From contig NW_027062662.1 of the NCBI RefSeq assembly GCF_032884065.1, forward strand, positions 922,552 to 986,551: 64,000 bases of DNA, written 5' to 3'. Position numbers and translations under genes: made by a program. Numbering within the stretch: the first letter of the stretch is position 1; every line of letters starts with the position of its first letter. The DNA is from Artemia franciscana (taxonomy: Eukaryota > Arthropoda > Branchiopoda > Anostraca > Artemiidae). Positions 12,140 through 25,255 of this stretch are shown in pieces. Below the pieces are notes generated by a model, which saw nothing but the letters and a program-made list of their open reading frames with translations, ran no database searches and had not been told where the DNA came from.

Positions 12140-13849
12140 TTGAAAAAAACAAAACAAAAAAAAAAAAAACAAAAAAAAACAAAACAAATGACCGTGGATC
12201 GTCAGTTTAATTGACGTATACTGATATCTACTCTTTATTTTTTATAATTTCTTATTTATGAAAGTAAGAAAAGTGAAAACATTTAAAATATATTTTGTTT
12301 TCAGTAAAGCCCAAATTATGTTCTGGTCTTGAACTCTGTGAACTTTAAATTTTGAAGTGAATAGGCTCCTTTAAAAGTTTCAAAACTTTCATCTTAATAC
12401 CCTTAGGGTTATTAGAAACTGTAACTTAATAGTATTAAAAGTGTACATATAGTGCCTTCTGGCTAGTTCAAGGTCCCCCACAATTTACCCTTAAATACCT
12501 AAATTAATAATATACGTTGCACTTCAGATATTGCTTTACTAACTTTTTGAAAGTCCACATGCTCATAGTTTGTTTTGACGTAGTTCAACACCTAAATATT
12601 CCTTTAAAGCTTCACCTTAATACCCTTAGCTTGCGCTGTAACAATAGCTGTAGCAGATTTAGTAGCGGTATGCGCGTAACACCTTTGGTTTCTCCAACAT
12701 GCCCTTCAACACACGCTGAAAGTTTTAACTTAATACATACCATTAATCGTTCCTAAATCATTTCTAATGCGTCTGCTTGACAACCTGTGTGGGCATAGTG
12801 TGTCTCCAATTAATTCTATACAGATTCTATGCATCCCAGATTTTTCACCTTAATATCCTTAATTGTGACAGTAGTAGTAGTAGCAGTAAAATTGTAGCAG
12901 CCTAAGCTTTATTGGCAGCAGTAGTAGTAGAAGTAGTAATAACAGTAGCAGTTGCAGTAGTACGAGTAGAAGCAGTAGCATTAGGATGCAAATATTTTCT
13001 TTTGGTTAGTTCAACATCCCTCACAACAAGCCCTGTTAGTTCCAACTTCACACCCCAAACTGTTCCTAAGATATTGCTGTTACGTCCTTTTGACAACCTG
13101 CACACAGAAGGCGTGTTCTGATTAAGTTCATCTCCCCCTCAAAATTTCTTGAAAATTTCACCTTCAGACCCTTAGGCATAGTCGCAATAGTAGTCACAGT
13201 AGTAGTATTGGTATTACAAGTGATAGTATTGAACAGCAGTAGTACTACTAGCATTGGTAGCATTAACATATGCCCTTTCAGTCAGTTGAACATCCCTCTC
13301 ATCAAGTCCTGGAAGTTTCAACTTAATACAATTAGCCATTGCCATGACATTACTGATATGACCTTTTGATAACCTGTATGTTCATATACTTCTTGAAGTT
13401 TTCATCTCAATGCTCTTAGCCCTACAAGTATTTGCAATAGAAGTAGTAGTAGGAGTAGTAAATGTAGCAGTAGCAGTAGTACTAGCAGTAGTGTGCACAT
13501 ATTGCCTTTTGGTGAGATGATCTTCCCCTTTCAGTATTCTCTGAAAATTCCAACTTAATACCCAAATCAATCCTTGAGATAGGCTATTTTGACAATTTAC
13601 ATAGCATCTTTTGATTTAGTTCAAATTTCCCCCTAATACTGTAAATGGAGTGATGTGGTTATAGTAGTTGTAGTAGTATTGGTAACATGCAAATATTGCC
13701 TTTTTGATGATCTCCATTATTATTCCCTGAATTTTCCAAATTACTAAATTATTCCTGTGTTGCACCCGTTTTACAATCCGTATACACATAACGTATTTTG
13801 ATTTAATGCAACACTCCCTCAACATTCTCTGAAAGTCTCACCTGAATAC

Positions 13850-16470
13850 CCTTCGTCTTCTTGAAAAGTAAAGTTCAAACATGCACACCTTTCTCGATAG
13901 CATATACTATGTGTAAACAATGAACGAATTGCCTTACTTAAAGCCCTTGTCCTGAGGATTGTGAGGAGGTTTTACATCCCCAAAGACATACTTACTGGAT
14001 CTTTCAGAAAACTTCCAACTTCCTATCAAATGAACTCCACCGATCCATAGTTTATCCGACTAGCCGTTCCATAAAAACCTCATATGCCCCGGGCATAACT
14101 TACAATCCTTGCCAATGGCCTCTGGGGGATTGTGTTCACCCTAAAGACATTGTTATATGATTTTTGGACTAGTGATAGCAAAATGGTTATCTCACAATTT
14201 CAATTGAATGCGTTCTGGGAAAAGAGGATGTCAGGGAGGGGGAGGAGGCTAGTTGCTGTCCATCATATTTGGCTCTTAAAAAGGAACTAGAGCTATAAAC
14301 TTCAAATCAAATGAGCCTTTTCTAAAGCTCGTGCGACCACTCCTTCCATATAACTCTTATATGCCCCTCATACATAACTTACAAGCCTTACCCCAGACTC
14401 TGGGGGATTCTGTTCATCTCAAAGGCCTTACCATATGATCTTTAGACACTTTTGAACAAATGGCTATCTTGAAATTTTTATCAGATGCATTTGTGGAAAA
14501 CACAACGTAGGGGGGGGGGGAGGAGGCGTGTGCCCCTGATCACTTTAACTCTTAAAACGGGAACTAGAATATCTGATCTCCAATCCAAAGAGCCCAGTCC
14601 GGAGTTTATACGACCACCCTTTCCATAAATACATTGCATGCCCTCGGGGTACAACTTACAACGCTTGAGCACTTGGGGTGGGGGGATGCATCCTCAAAGG
14701 AATAGTTTTCATATCTTTCAACAATACTGAACGAAATAGCTTTTTATAAAATTTTGATTATAAGTGTCATGGGAATTGATGGGGGGAGGGGACTTGTTGC
14801 CCTCAAATCACTTTTGACTATTAAAAAAGGCCAATCGAAGATCCTTTGTTGAAGTTTCTACGACAACAAATGGCCATCTCAAAATTTCTATCAGATACAT
14901 TTAAGAAAAATACAAGGTGGGGGTGGGGTATCCGCCCTCAGACCACTTGGAATTTCAAAAATGATCCTAGAACTTCTGATTACTAATCCAATGAGCCCCC
15001 TCCGAAGTTTATAAGACCACCCTTTCTGTAAAAACTTAATATGCCCAAAGGGCTTGACTTACAACCCTTGTCCTGAGGGCTGTGTGGGGTACAATCCTCA
15101 AAGACACAATTTCCGGACCATTTAACTACGTTGAACAAAATAGCTATCTCAAAAATTTTTATTGAATGTGTTTGGATAATGGTGGGCGTGAGAGGGTAGT
15201 TAGTTGCCTTCTAATCAATTTCGATCACGGTATTAAAAGAGGCACTAGCTCCTTCAATTTCCAATCAAATTAGCCTTTTTAGAAGTTTCTACGACAACAA
15301 ATGGTCATCTCAAAATTTCTATCAGTTGCAATTCCGGAAAATACGAGGTCTGTGTGTGCGTGTGTGGGTGGGGATATGCGTCCTCCGATTACTTTGAATC
15401 TTAAAAAGGGTACTAGAACTTCTGACTACCAATCTAATGAGAACCCTCTGAGGTTTATAAGACCACCCTTTCTATAAAAACGTTATATGCCCCACAGGCC
15501 ATAATTTAAAATCCTTGCCCTGAGGGCTGTGGGGGGTTGTCATCCTCAAAGACGAAATTTCCGGGACTTTTAACTACACTAAACAAAATGGATATCTCAA
15601 AATTTTGATTGGATGCACTAAAAGGGGCACTAGCTCCTTCAATTTCCAATCGAATGAGCCTTTTTAGAGGTTTCTACGACAACAAATGACCGTCTCAAAA
15701 TTTCTATCAGATGCAATTGGGGAAAACACAAAGCGTGTGTGTGTGTGTGGGAGGGGGGTATCCACCCTCCGATCACTCTGAATCTTAAAGAGGACACTAA
15801 AGCTGTTAATTACAAATCAAATGAGCCCCATCCGAAGTTTATACGATCACCCTTCTATATAAACTTCATCCTCAAAGACGTAATTTCCGGACCTGTCGAC
15901 TGTGTTGAACGAACTGGCTTTCTCAAAATTTTGACTGGATTTGTTTGAGGAAATGGTAGGCATGGGGGGAGGTAGTTGCCCTCTAAATACTTTCGACTAT
16001 TAAAAAGGGCACTACCCTTTCAATTTTCTATTTTATAATAGAAACAAAACTTCTAAAATTTATACGATGAGCACTTTCTATATAAACCTTATATGCCCCA
16101 GGGCATAACTTACAACCCTTAATCAGAGGGCTGTGGGGGGGGGGGGGTTGTCTTCTTCAAATACATAATTTCTGGATCTTTCAACTACGTTGAACAAAAT
16201 GGCTATCTCGAAGTTTTGATTTGATGTCTTTGGGAGAACGGTGGGAGGGGAGTTAGTTGCCTTCCAGTCACTTTCGACTATTAAAAAGGACACTAGCCGT
16301 TTCAATTTCCAGTTGAATGAGCCCTTTTCAAAGTTTCTACAAAGGTCCTTCAATACGAAGTGCCCTGGCCTAAGACCAAAAAAAAGGAAAAAAAACGGAA
16401 AAAAAGAGAAATAAATAATACATTTTGCCTACATCGCTCTTTACTTAGGCAGCGCTATTGCGCTGCCCAT
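13850..16470 (+). repeat. F2 tandem units ending in a perfect 8-4-8 hairpin
   Basis: The same unit blocks as 7980-9320, continuing past the duplication end (15187) for several more units. It ends with an A-rich stretch, TACATnnCGCTCTTTACTTA and the hairpin GGCAGCGCTATTGCGCTGCC at 16448-16467. G-runs and (GT)n tracts occur once per unit. Confidence 0.85.
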
Positions 16471-17580
16471 GATTTCTGCTGTTTCTGAATTTATAGAGTC
16501 AATAGAAGGATATTTTTTTCTTTTGTTCATCTATCCCTCCTGGTCTATAAATTTGATCTGTTTTAGGATTCATCATACAGGTAACAGTAGAGGACTGTCA
16601 GAGAGGGTAATTTTGGCCCTCTACTGCAACACCACAAAAAACTGCCCTATTTTTTTTCCATCAAGGTTTTTTATCATTCAGAAGTAGACTATGCCTAAAC
16701 AAATAAAAACAGTCTAATTATCATTTGAAACTACTTCAAGCCCATATTTCAAATAATAAACAGAATGTAAAATACCATCTTACAACATTCACAAATGAGC
16801 TAACAAAAAAAGTGAAATTTTATTTTTATCTAGTTATATTTTTTTAATCAATTATTTTGGGGTACATATTAGAAGACAAAAAGCATAATACAATGCCACG
16901 GTAATGAAATAGCGCTTAGATGTCAGCCGATATCTATTTATTCATTTGCTGATTATTTTCTAGGAGAGCTGAAACGTTTTCAGAATACTGTATCCCCCCC
17001 CCCCTATTTTCTATATGTTTTCCACGACTGGGAAATTAGTATTTCACTTTCCATGATCCGAAGAGACGTGGAAACCCTGATATAGTGTCTATGAGTTACA
17101 TATACAGTCCCTTCAACTTTCCCTGGGCGCTTCAACTTTATACTAAGTCGTAGTAGTAGTTGTAACAGTAATAGTTGAACTCAGTTGGAAACTCACATTA
17201 TAAGACAAAATCCTGCACTGACGGTAATAACTTTAGAATAAAACTAAAGCAGTTGTATATAATGAAATGAAAAGTTTTATTCAAAAGTTATTACAGTCAG
17301 TGCAGGATTTTGTTTTATAATGTGAGTTTGTTTCTTATTTATTTTATTGTTTATATTGTTTTGTGGTGTTTTATTTGTCGTGGCATTTTATTCATGATGT
17401 TTTAAAAAAAAAGTCTTAAATTGTCGGTTTTGTAATTTTCTTTTTTTTCCGCTGAGAAAGGCTCCAAGACGTGGGGCCGAAATATTCGGAGTATTTTTAT
17501 TTTTTTAGTTACAGTGTAGTTTATATATTTTATTTTTGTTCACCGCTTTATAGAAATTAAACCAGTTTTTTCTTCAATCA
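16471..17580. other. AT-rich intron sequence with a 48-bp inverted repeat
   Basis: Mostly featureless. At about 17190-17237 and 17283-17330 the block ACTCACATTATAAGACAAAA with TCCTGCACTGACGGTAATAA recurs as its reverse complement, a stem of about 48 bp with a loop of about 45 bases. A short GTA-rich stretch lies at about 17148-17175. Confidence 0.6.
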
Positions 17581-17589
17581 ATTTTTCTC

Positions 17590-19380
17590 ACACATATAAT
17601 CAAACGAACTGCGAAAGACTCAAACCAATTTGGGTTTCAACCTCGTAATGGGTGCCAACATGCGCATAAATTATAAAGTCATGAATTGCATTTGTCTAAA
17701 GCTTTCGACAGGATTTGCCATGCACACATGTGGCACTCTTTTCGTTCCTTCGATTGAAATCACGTACAGGGTTCTACGGTAATATACCAGTTAAATCTAG
17801 AGTACGACAGGGTGGAGTGCTATTCCCTTATCCATTTAATATTTGCATTCAAAAGGTGTTATCAGGAATCAGGTCTTCGCATTCTTATAGTTTATCTAAT
17901 GTGTCTTATTTTGCGTAAACGGACGACCTGATAGTTTCAAGCCGGACCAAGTTCGTAATTCGTAATGTTGCCAGTTTACAGTGGTTAAAGATTAGTATCT
18001 TTTTTAAAATCCTTTTTTCTGCAATTCCATGTCCTGAGAGATGTTAAAGAAAAGTTGAAGAAACGATATGCGAAAATGGTACCTGACCGTGGAAAATACT
18101 CACACCGAGGCTTAGCTAAAATATATTCCTCATATCCTGATCATTCTGTTTTGTTTTTAAGTGGAATGCATTCAATGTTGAATAAGAAAGATTTGCGCCA
18201 GATTTGTATTGCTTATTTCAGATAATGCAAATTTTTGCTTTACCTTCCCATTTCATATCGTAATACACGCATCTATTGAGAAGCATGGTACTACCGCCAT
18301 TATTCAATCGTTTGAGTTGCTTAGTGTTGATTAAACAAGACATACCTTTTTGTCCCTAGACCCCAAGCGTAAATATCATCCGAGTGTTTTGTTGAAGGTA
18401 AAGGTATAAGGGTAAATGATGTTTCATTCTTTTCAATGTAATTTTCTCTGCTTGTTTTTTCTAAATTTGACAAAACATTGGGGCTATAAGTTCATTATTA
18501 TAATGATTATAATAATGTAACATTATTATAATATAACAATAACAAATATTATAATAATAGAACATTATTATAATAATGTTCATCATTATTATAAGTTCAT
18601 TATTCCTACAGTGGCTGCACTTAACCATTTACTTTCAATATGTGATGAGTTTAAGTCAGCCACTGTGTGTTCAACACGACTAAGACCCAATGTATGGCGT
18701 TTATTCCTCGGGGAACTCCTTTGAAACATACCCCTATGGCTTGGCTTTCTGGAGTGTCATTATCTTTTGTTGGATCCTACAAATATCTTGGATTCACGAT
18801 GGCTCCAACTCTGAGTGATGAGCCTCATGTTAAGGCACTTTCACGTTCGCTGTGCTGCAGGGCTAACTTACTCATTCGTAAGTTTGGGAGTTGCGACCCT
18901 TCTGTAAGATGCTTTCTTTTCAGAGCTTACTGCACTCCGTTGTACGGTCTAGATTTTGTACTATCTCTGTCTGTTAGGTGTGATAATTCACTTCGGGTTC
19001 TTTATAACAATTCTTTACGGTGGCTTCTTAATCTTACTTTGAGTTGTAGTGCATCTGGAATGTTTGTTGGTGGTGGCCTCCCATCTTTTCCTGAGCTGCG
19101 TAGAAAATCTTCTCTTTCTATCCAGACAAGGACACTTGCTTCGGATAATCCCCTCATTTTGGTGCTTTCTGAACCGCTTTTTCGCCTCTCTCTGCTACTT
19201 TGGCCGACTTGTTCAAGTGTGATTTACACACAACAATTTTGACATGTTAAATGTACCACTGTTATTTGAATGAACTTCTTTTGTTTGCTGATTGTTTTTG
19301 TGTGTTACTGTTTCAACTGTTTTTGGTCCATATAAGTGACCCTGGTTGGTCTGAAGTTTAATAAATATTAGCATTATATT
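17590..19380 (+). pseudogene. LINE reverse-transcriptase remnant in ERAL1 intron 2
   Basis: At about 17612 the frame reads NQFGFQPRNGCQHAHKL, then LSKAFDRICHAHMWHSF, then VRQGGVLFPYPFNICIQKV in a shifted frame. These are RT motifs of a non-LTR element. After a damaged middle part and an AT-rich (ATTATAATA)-like insertion (about 18490-18605), a 191-codon frame (18667-19242) gives KTQCMAF, GSYKYLGF and FRAYCTPLYGLDFVL, then NNSLRWLLNLTLSCSAS, the C-terminal part of a CR1/L2/Jockey-type ORF2. The WLNF-type ending and TTTAATAAATATTAGCATT at about 19355-19380 may mark the 3' end. Several frame changes and stops make it an old copy, much older than the 51-kb LINE and from a different lineage. Confidence 0.75.
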
Positions 19381-21865
19381 ATAATATTATTAATTTCATT
19401 AGGAAGAACACTTTCAATAATCTACTACTGGTTCAACATGATTATCCATAAGAAAAGAACAAACATGCATGCATCACCATCCTTCACTGAACAAAATAAT
19501 TAATCTCGCATTTTATAGAAGCTGGTTTTCAGTTCCATATATATGTTGAATTTCATGGCATAATTATAATCAAGATCAAACCTTTTTTTGGTAAGTTTAT
19601 CCCTATTTCTAATTTTATCCAAATTTTACCTTTGCTGATTGCTTTCAGTGAGCGATTTTACAACTAATTAATCTTGCATTTTAATTTTTCAGGTTTGTTT
19701 CTGATTAAAATCAGAACAAATCATAGAATTTGTCGCAGCATATACTGTAATTAATTAACATATGTAATTACATATATATACATATACATATATACATACA
19801 TATATATACATATAAAATGTGTAAATACATATATATGTAATTACATATGTATTACATATGTAATTAAAACTTTGTTTTTCAGAGTTTTGTTTCATATTGA
19901 AAAGGGTTTCTCTTTATGTACAATTTGTTACTAATAAGTCTCTGATGCAAAGCTCCCTTAAAATTTGGTAGAGGCTACCACTTCCTTTTTCAACCATTGT
20001 CTTTGACATTGACGTTATTTGGGTGATAATGTTTTCAAAATGATGATGATTTCGAAATCTAGAAAAAGTCACACGTTCCAATATTTTTTAGGACAGGGGG
20101 GAGGGGTAAAATAAGAAAAATGAAATATAAGGCATAATTTCCAAGTTTTAAATGTGAGACCTTCAGAGAAAACTCTGTTATAGGGATATCCTCCACAGAA
20201 GGCCAACCGCAATGGGCAGGATGAGAAAATAACAGGACATTATGAAAAAATGTACACGGGTACAAAAATATTCCCATATAAATCTTAGTAAAAGGAGGCT
20301 CTGACAGTATTTGCTACCCCCCCCCTCCAAAGAAAATATCCTGGCAGTGATTAAGATGATGTCAATTCCTCCCCTTTTGTGCTGGTGGGTACATAATTGT
20401 AATCTTTCATGCTACCAAAAAAAATATTTCTGCAAAGAGGACAAATGCCACCTTACAGCACCCATACTACAGTTTTTGTCAAAAACCTATTCCTTGGAAT
20501 GAAAGGAGACTAATTAAGATTCGAATAAACTTCAATCTTAACTTCAAGTGAACCCTTTCCCAATGTTTTTCTACCACTTGTTTGATAGAATCAACACTGG
20601 CTGGAAAAAAGACCAAAACAAAAAATCGCATGTCTGTGGTCGTACTTCGAAAATATACAAAATTTCGCATTCTTATTGACAGAGACTTCAATATAAGGAA
20701 TTTATAGATAGGGACACACATAGGCAATAGGGTTATTTCATATCCTAATTTTCGTGATGCAATAAAGATCACTCCCATTTTGAGGAGTTCTTTCTTTTTT
20801 GAAAGTCAGTCAAATTTTCTTGGAGTCATTACTTTAGGCTGTTAGCTTCAAACCTAAGAACTTTTAGGCATTTACAATCATTATAAAATTCTAATTCTTT
20901 TGATTTATATACGTTCATAAAAACATTTTATTAGACATTAAGCTACTGTTAGCAGGAGGAGCTTCTCACTCAAAGTTCATTACAACAAACTATTTAATCA
21001 GAAATTGTGATACTTTTGTCTTCTATAGTAGACAAAAAATAAAAAGATACAGTTGTAATCCTTATATACGTTCATAAAAAAAAAACATTTTATTAGACAT
21101 TGAGCTACTGTTAGTAGAATCAGAAATGAACCCAAGATAAGGAGTCAGATGCTCTACCATCGAAGCTAGCTATGCTTGTTCACTGATTTTACGCCTTTGG
21201 TATATTAATAAACACAAGTAACAGGTTTCCAATAAATGGTTTTCTCTACAACTAGAGATACTTGCAAAACTGCCCCCTTCTGGGGGCCCTTAACAAAAAG
21301 TGTACATCATTTAGCATCAGTAGTAGTAGTAGTAGATAATAGTAGTATCTAATAAATAGTAGTATCTATAGTAGTATAAACAAAAATTGCAGATACTTGC
21401 TAAACTGCCCCCTTTTGGGGCCCTTAACAAAAGGTGAAGCACATTTCATGTATTATTGTTTGTTTTGTTGGTTTTTTTTCTGGTCATTTCATATATAATA
21501 TTAGGTTTAAACCACAATGCACAATTTTTGTCAAGAATCACAAAAATCGCACAAGAATCACGTCAAGCATAATAAAAAAGAAAATTGCGAAGATCCTGGT
21601 TTTGGCATATTTACATCATATACAGCAGTTTTGCCATTAATTTTAGTTTTAGGAACATCAGCTCCTATCACTTTATTTTAACTTATTTAAATAAACAAAT
21701 TGTAATATAATATTTATTTTCAAATTTATAAACATCTCAAATATCCACTAAAAAATCAGTAATACCTTTAAAGTTGGATTCATTTTCATAAGGTTTGTAT
21801 TTTGAAACTCGATCAAAAATGTCAATCATAGCGGGAAGAAGATACATGACTATTGACCAAAAAAA
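19381..21865. other. ERAL1 intron 2, low-complexity AT-rich stretch
   Basis: Palindromic ATATGTAATTACATATATA runs occur at about 19755-19868. Direct repeats of about 46 bp begin near 20906 and 21062 (ATACGTTCATAAAA; TTTTATTAGACATT). A second direct pair at about 21262-21303 and 21390-21438 carries CTGCCCCCTT and GGGGGCCCTTAACAAAA around a GTA array. No coding exon is seen. Confidence 0.6.
21118..21185 (-). pseudogene. Degenerate tRNA-like sequence with A-box and B-box
   Basis: The minus strand reads TAGCTTCGATGGTAGAGCA (A-box-like), then CTGACTCC, then GGGTTCATTTCTGA (B-box-like). About eight bases between the anticodon arm and the T arm are missing, so it cannot fold normally. It is a tRNA pseudogene or the head of a tRNA-derived SINE. 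Confidence 0.4.
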
Positions 21866-21995
21866 TCATTTATTATCGTTATTTTTTATATCAATATATG
21901 CTTTTTTATTTTTTACAAAAAAGGAAAATACTTTATAAGTCCCTACAAAATAGCAGTAACACACAGCCACACACACACATAAAAAAAAAACCCAC

Positions 21996-22120
21996 CGCTG
22001 CATCTCCTTTTTGCCAATCAGTCCAGGTGTATCTAGAAACACAATTTGGGTGTCATCTTCTACGAGTATTGCTCTGCAATTTTTTCGTGTTGTATGAACC
22101 TTCTTAGACACTGTACAAAT
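21996..22120 (-). CDS. ERAL1: ERAL1 exon 2: switch region with G2 and G3 motifs
   Basis: This 125-bp internal exon is preceded on the minus strand by acceptor ttttag and ends CAGCG followed by donor gtgggt, leaving phase 2. Its translation runs ICTVSKKVHTTRKNCRAIL, then VEDDTQIVFLDTPGLIGKKEMQ. It carries the Era switch I motif (KVHTTR) and the G3 motif DTPG of the GTPase domain. A nearer AG (ttgtacag) would break the frame, whereas the AG ten bases upstream gives phase 0 and restores the residues expected from the family, so I chose that one. A CA-rich microsatellite and an A-run lie just inside the intron next to the donor. Intron 1 (22121-27183, about 5.1 kb) is filled with F2 repeats. Confidence 0.9.
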
Positions 22121-22454
22121 CTAAAAGATTCACATTTGTTTACAAGCTATAATTAAACAGTCCATGGTAATGAAATGTAAATAAGGAGCAATAAAGCTGA
22201 ATAGTAACAAAAAAAAGTTGATTTCTATATCAAAAGAATCAGCTTATTAGTCTGATTCCAAATATATTAGATTACTTAAGCGTAGTATTACCCATCAAAA
22301 GCTACAAGCCAGACAAAAAATGCCAGATTTTCAAAAACGATGGAAACACCCCCTCAAAGTCCTAAAATCTTAATAAAAATCACACCATTCGATTCAGCAT
22401 ATCAGAGAACCACATTATATACATAAACAGTTTTTTTATGAACTTTAAAAAGCT

Positions 22455-25255
22455 TATATCATAGGCAGCATAATAGCACTGCCTAAGTAAAGAACAATGT
22501 TGGCACAATGTATTATTTATTCATTATTTTTTGGTCTTAGACAAGAGCACTTCATATTGGGGGAGCTGTTATAGAAACTTCAAAAAGGGCTCAACCAATT
22601 GTAAATTGAAATGGTTAGTGCTCTTTTAATAGTTGAAAGTGATTGAAGGGCAACTAACCCTCTTCCCACGCCAACCCTTTCCTCAAATACATCCAATAAA
22701 AATTTTTGGATAGCAATTTCGTTCAGCGTAGTTGAAAGGTCCAGATATTATGTCTTTGAGGACAACAGACCCCCCCCCCCCCAAGCCCTCGTGACGAAGG
22801 TTGTAAGTTATACCCCGGGGCATATAAGGTCTTTATAGAAAGTGTCGTCACAGATACTTCAAAAAGGGCTCATTCAATTGGAAATTGAGAGGGCTCGTGT
22901 TCCCTTTGATAGTCAAAAGTAATAAGAGGGTGAATGCCCCCCCCCCATACTCATTGTTTCTACAAACACTTTCGATCGAAAATTTTAATATATCCATTTT
23001 GTTCAATGAATTTAGAAAGACTGGAAATTATGTCTTTGAAGATGACGACCCCCCACAGCCCTCAGGACAAGGATTGTCAGTTATGCCCTTGGGCCATATG
23101 AGGTTTTTATAGAAAGCGTTGTTGTAAAAACTTCAAAAAGGGATCATTCGATTGGAAATTAAAGGACTAGTGCCTTTTATATTAGTCAATAGTGATCAGA
23201 GGGCAAATGCCCCCCACACCCATCATTTCCTGAAATACTTCCAATCCCAATCTTGAGATAGCCATTTTGTTCAACGTAGTTGAAAGTTTCGAAAATGAAG
23301 TCTTTGAGAATGACAAATCCCCCAGCCCTCAGGGCAAGGGCTGTAAGTCACGCCCTGGGTATATATGAGGTTTTTATAGAAAGTGTGGTCATATAAACTT
23401 CAGTGGGGGCTCACTGGATTGGTAATCAGAAGCTCTAGTGCCCTTTTTGAGTGTCAAAGTAATCAGAGGACACCCACCCACCCACACACACATATATGTT
23501 GTATTGTTCTGGAATACATCTAATAGAAATTTTGAGATACCCATTTTATTCAAAAGTCTAAATATCATATAACAAGGCTTTTGGGGTTGAAGCAAACTCC
23601 CAGAGCCCAGTGGCAAGGGTTGTAAGTTATTCCCTGGAGACATTAAAGGTTTTTATGTAAGGGATGGTTGTATAAGCTATAGGGGAGGCTTATTTAGTTG
23701 AAAACATTCTAGTTCCCTTTAAAGAGTCAAAAGTGATAAAGGGCAGCTAGTAGACTTCAGATAGGGCTCATTTGATTTGAAATCGGAAGGTGTGGTGCCC
23801 TTTTAAAGAGTCAAAAGTAATTTGAGAGCAACCAGCCCCCCTGCTCATCCTTCCCCAAAGATGTCCAATAAAAATTTAGAGATAGCAAATTTGTTCATTG
23901 TAGTCATAGGGTCTGGAAATTACGTCTTTGAGGAAGATACTCCCACTCCCACAGCTCTCAGATCAAAGGTTATAAGCTATGCCCTGGGGGCAAATCAGGT
24001 TCTCATAGAAAGGAAGGTTGTACATACTTCAAAGGGGACTCATTGGATTGTTAATCTAAATTTCTAGTGCCCTTTTTAAGAGTCAGTGTGATCTGGGGGA
24101 TGCTATCCTCCCCCCCCCCACCCTGTCAAAACTTCGTGTTTTCCTGAAATACATTGGATAAAAATTTTTGAGACAGTCATTTTATTCAAAATAGCTCAAA
24201 GATCATATAACAAGGCTTTCAGAGTTTATACAAATCACCAAATCCTGGAGGTGAAGATGTAATTTATGCTGTGGAGCATTTAAGGTTTTTATGGAAGAGA
24301 TGGTTGTTTAACTTTAGAAGAGACTAATTAGGTTGAAAATTGGAAGTTCTAGTTCCTTTTTAAGCATCAAAAGAGATGAAGGGCATTCACCCCCCCCCCC
24401 AACAACTCCTCTTTTCACCAAACACATCTAATTGAAATTGTGAGATAGCGATTTTGTTCAAAACAGTCCAAAGAATATACAATAATGCCTCTAGGATTGA
24501 CATAAACCCCTATCGCCCTGGGGATACAATTGTAAGTTATACCATGAGGGCATGTAAAGTTTTTATATAATGGGCAGTCATACACACTTCAGACAGGGCT
24601 CATTTGATTTCAAATTGGAAGTTATAGAGCCCTTCTTAAGAGTTAAAATGATTTGAGAGTAGCCAGCCCCCCCTCCACACTCATCATTTCCCTTAACATC
24701 TCCATTCAAAATTTAGAGATAACAGTTTTGTTCATTGTAGTATAAGGGTCCACAAATTATGTCTGAGGAAGACCAGCCTCCCACCCCTGCTGCTCTCAGC
24801 ACAAGGTTTGTAAGTTATGATCTGGGGGAATATAAGGTTCTTATAGAAAGGATGGTCATATGTACTTTGAAGGGTGGATTGGTAATCTGAAATTCTAGTA
24901 CTTTTAAGCCAGTGTGATCTGAGGGTAGGTTCCAAAAATACATTGAATAAAAAATTTTGAGAGTTGTTTTATTCAAAATAGTCCAAATATCATATAACAA
25001 GGCTTTTGGGGTTGATACAAATCACCAGAGACTGGGGGCAAGGGTTGCAAGTTATGGTGCAGGACAATTAAGGTTTTTATGGAAGGGATAGTTGTTTAAC
25101 TTTAGAAGAGACTAATTTGGCTAAAATTGGAAGTTCTAGTTCTTTTTAGCCGTCAAAAGTGATGAAGGGCATTTACCCCCCCCCCTTCCCCGAGAACCCC
25201 TCTTTTCACAAAACAAATCTAAATGAAATTATGAGATAGCCTTTTGGTCAACTGA
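22455..25255 (-). repeat. F2 tandem units in minus orientation with hairpin end
   Basis: The imperfect hairpin at 22464-22483 (GGCAGCATAATAGCACTGCC) and TAAGTAAAGAACAATG are followed by at least eight units in reverse. Each has GATAGCnATTTTGTTCAnnGTAGT, a C-run (the complement of the G-runs) and TTTTTATAGAAAG. It fills much of ERAL1 intron 1. Confidence 0.85.

Larger units (their letters stand above)
9321..15187 (+). repeat. Tandem segmental duplication, copy 2 (5,867 bp)
   Basis: A head-to-tail copy of 3460-9320. At its right end GATAATGGTGGGC is followed by GTGAGAGGG, the natural continuation of the F2 repeat, so this end is probably the original F2 sequence. No long repeat flanks the breakpoints. 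Seen differences include AAGATAGTGG for AAGAAAGTGG, GTAGCAG for GTAACAG in the trinucleotide array, and a shorter mixed A/C run near 12150. Confidence 0.95.

Noticed and set aside
22111-22118. Acceptor ttgtacag for ERAL1 exon 2
   Set aside because: Using it throws the switch region out of frame with exon 1. The AG ten bases upstream restores phase and conserved residues.
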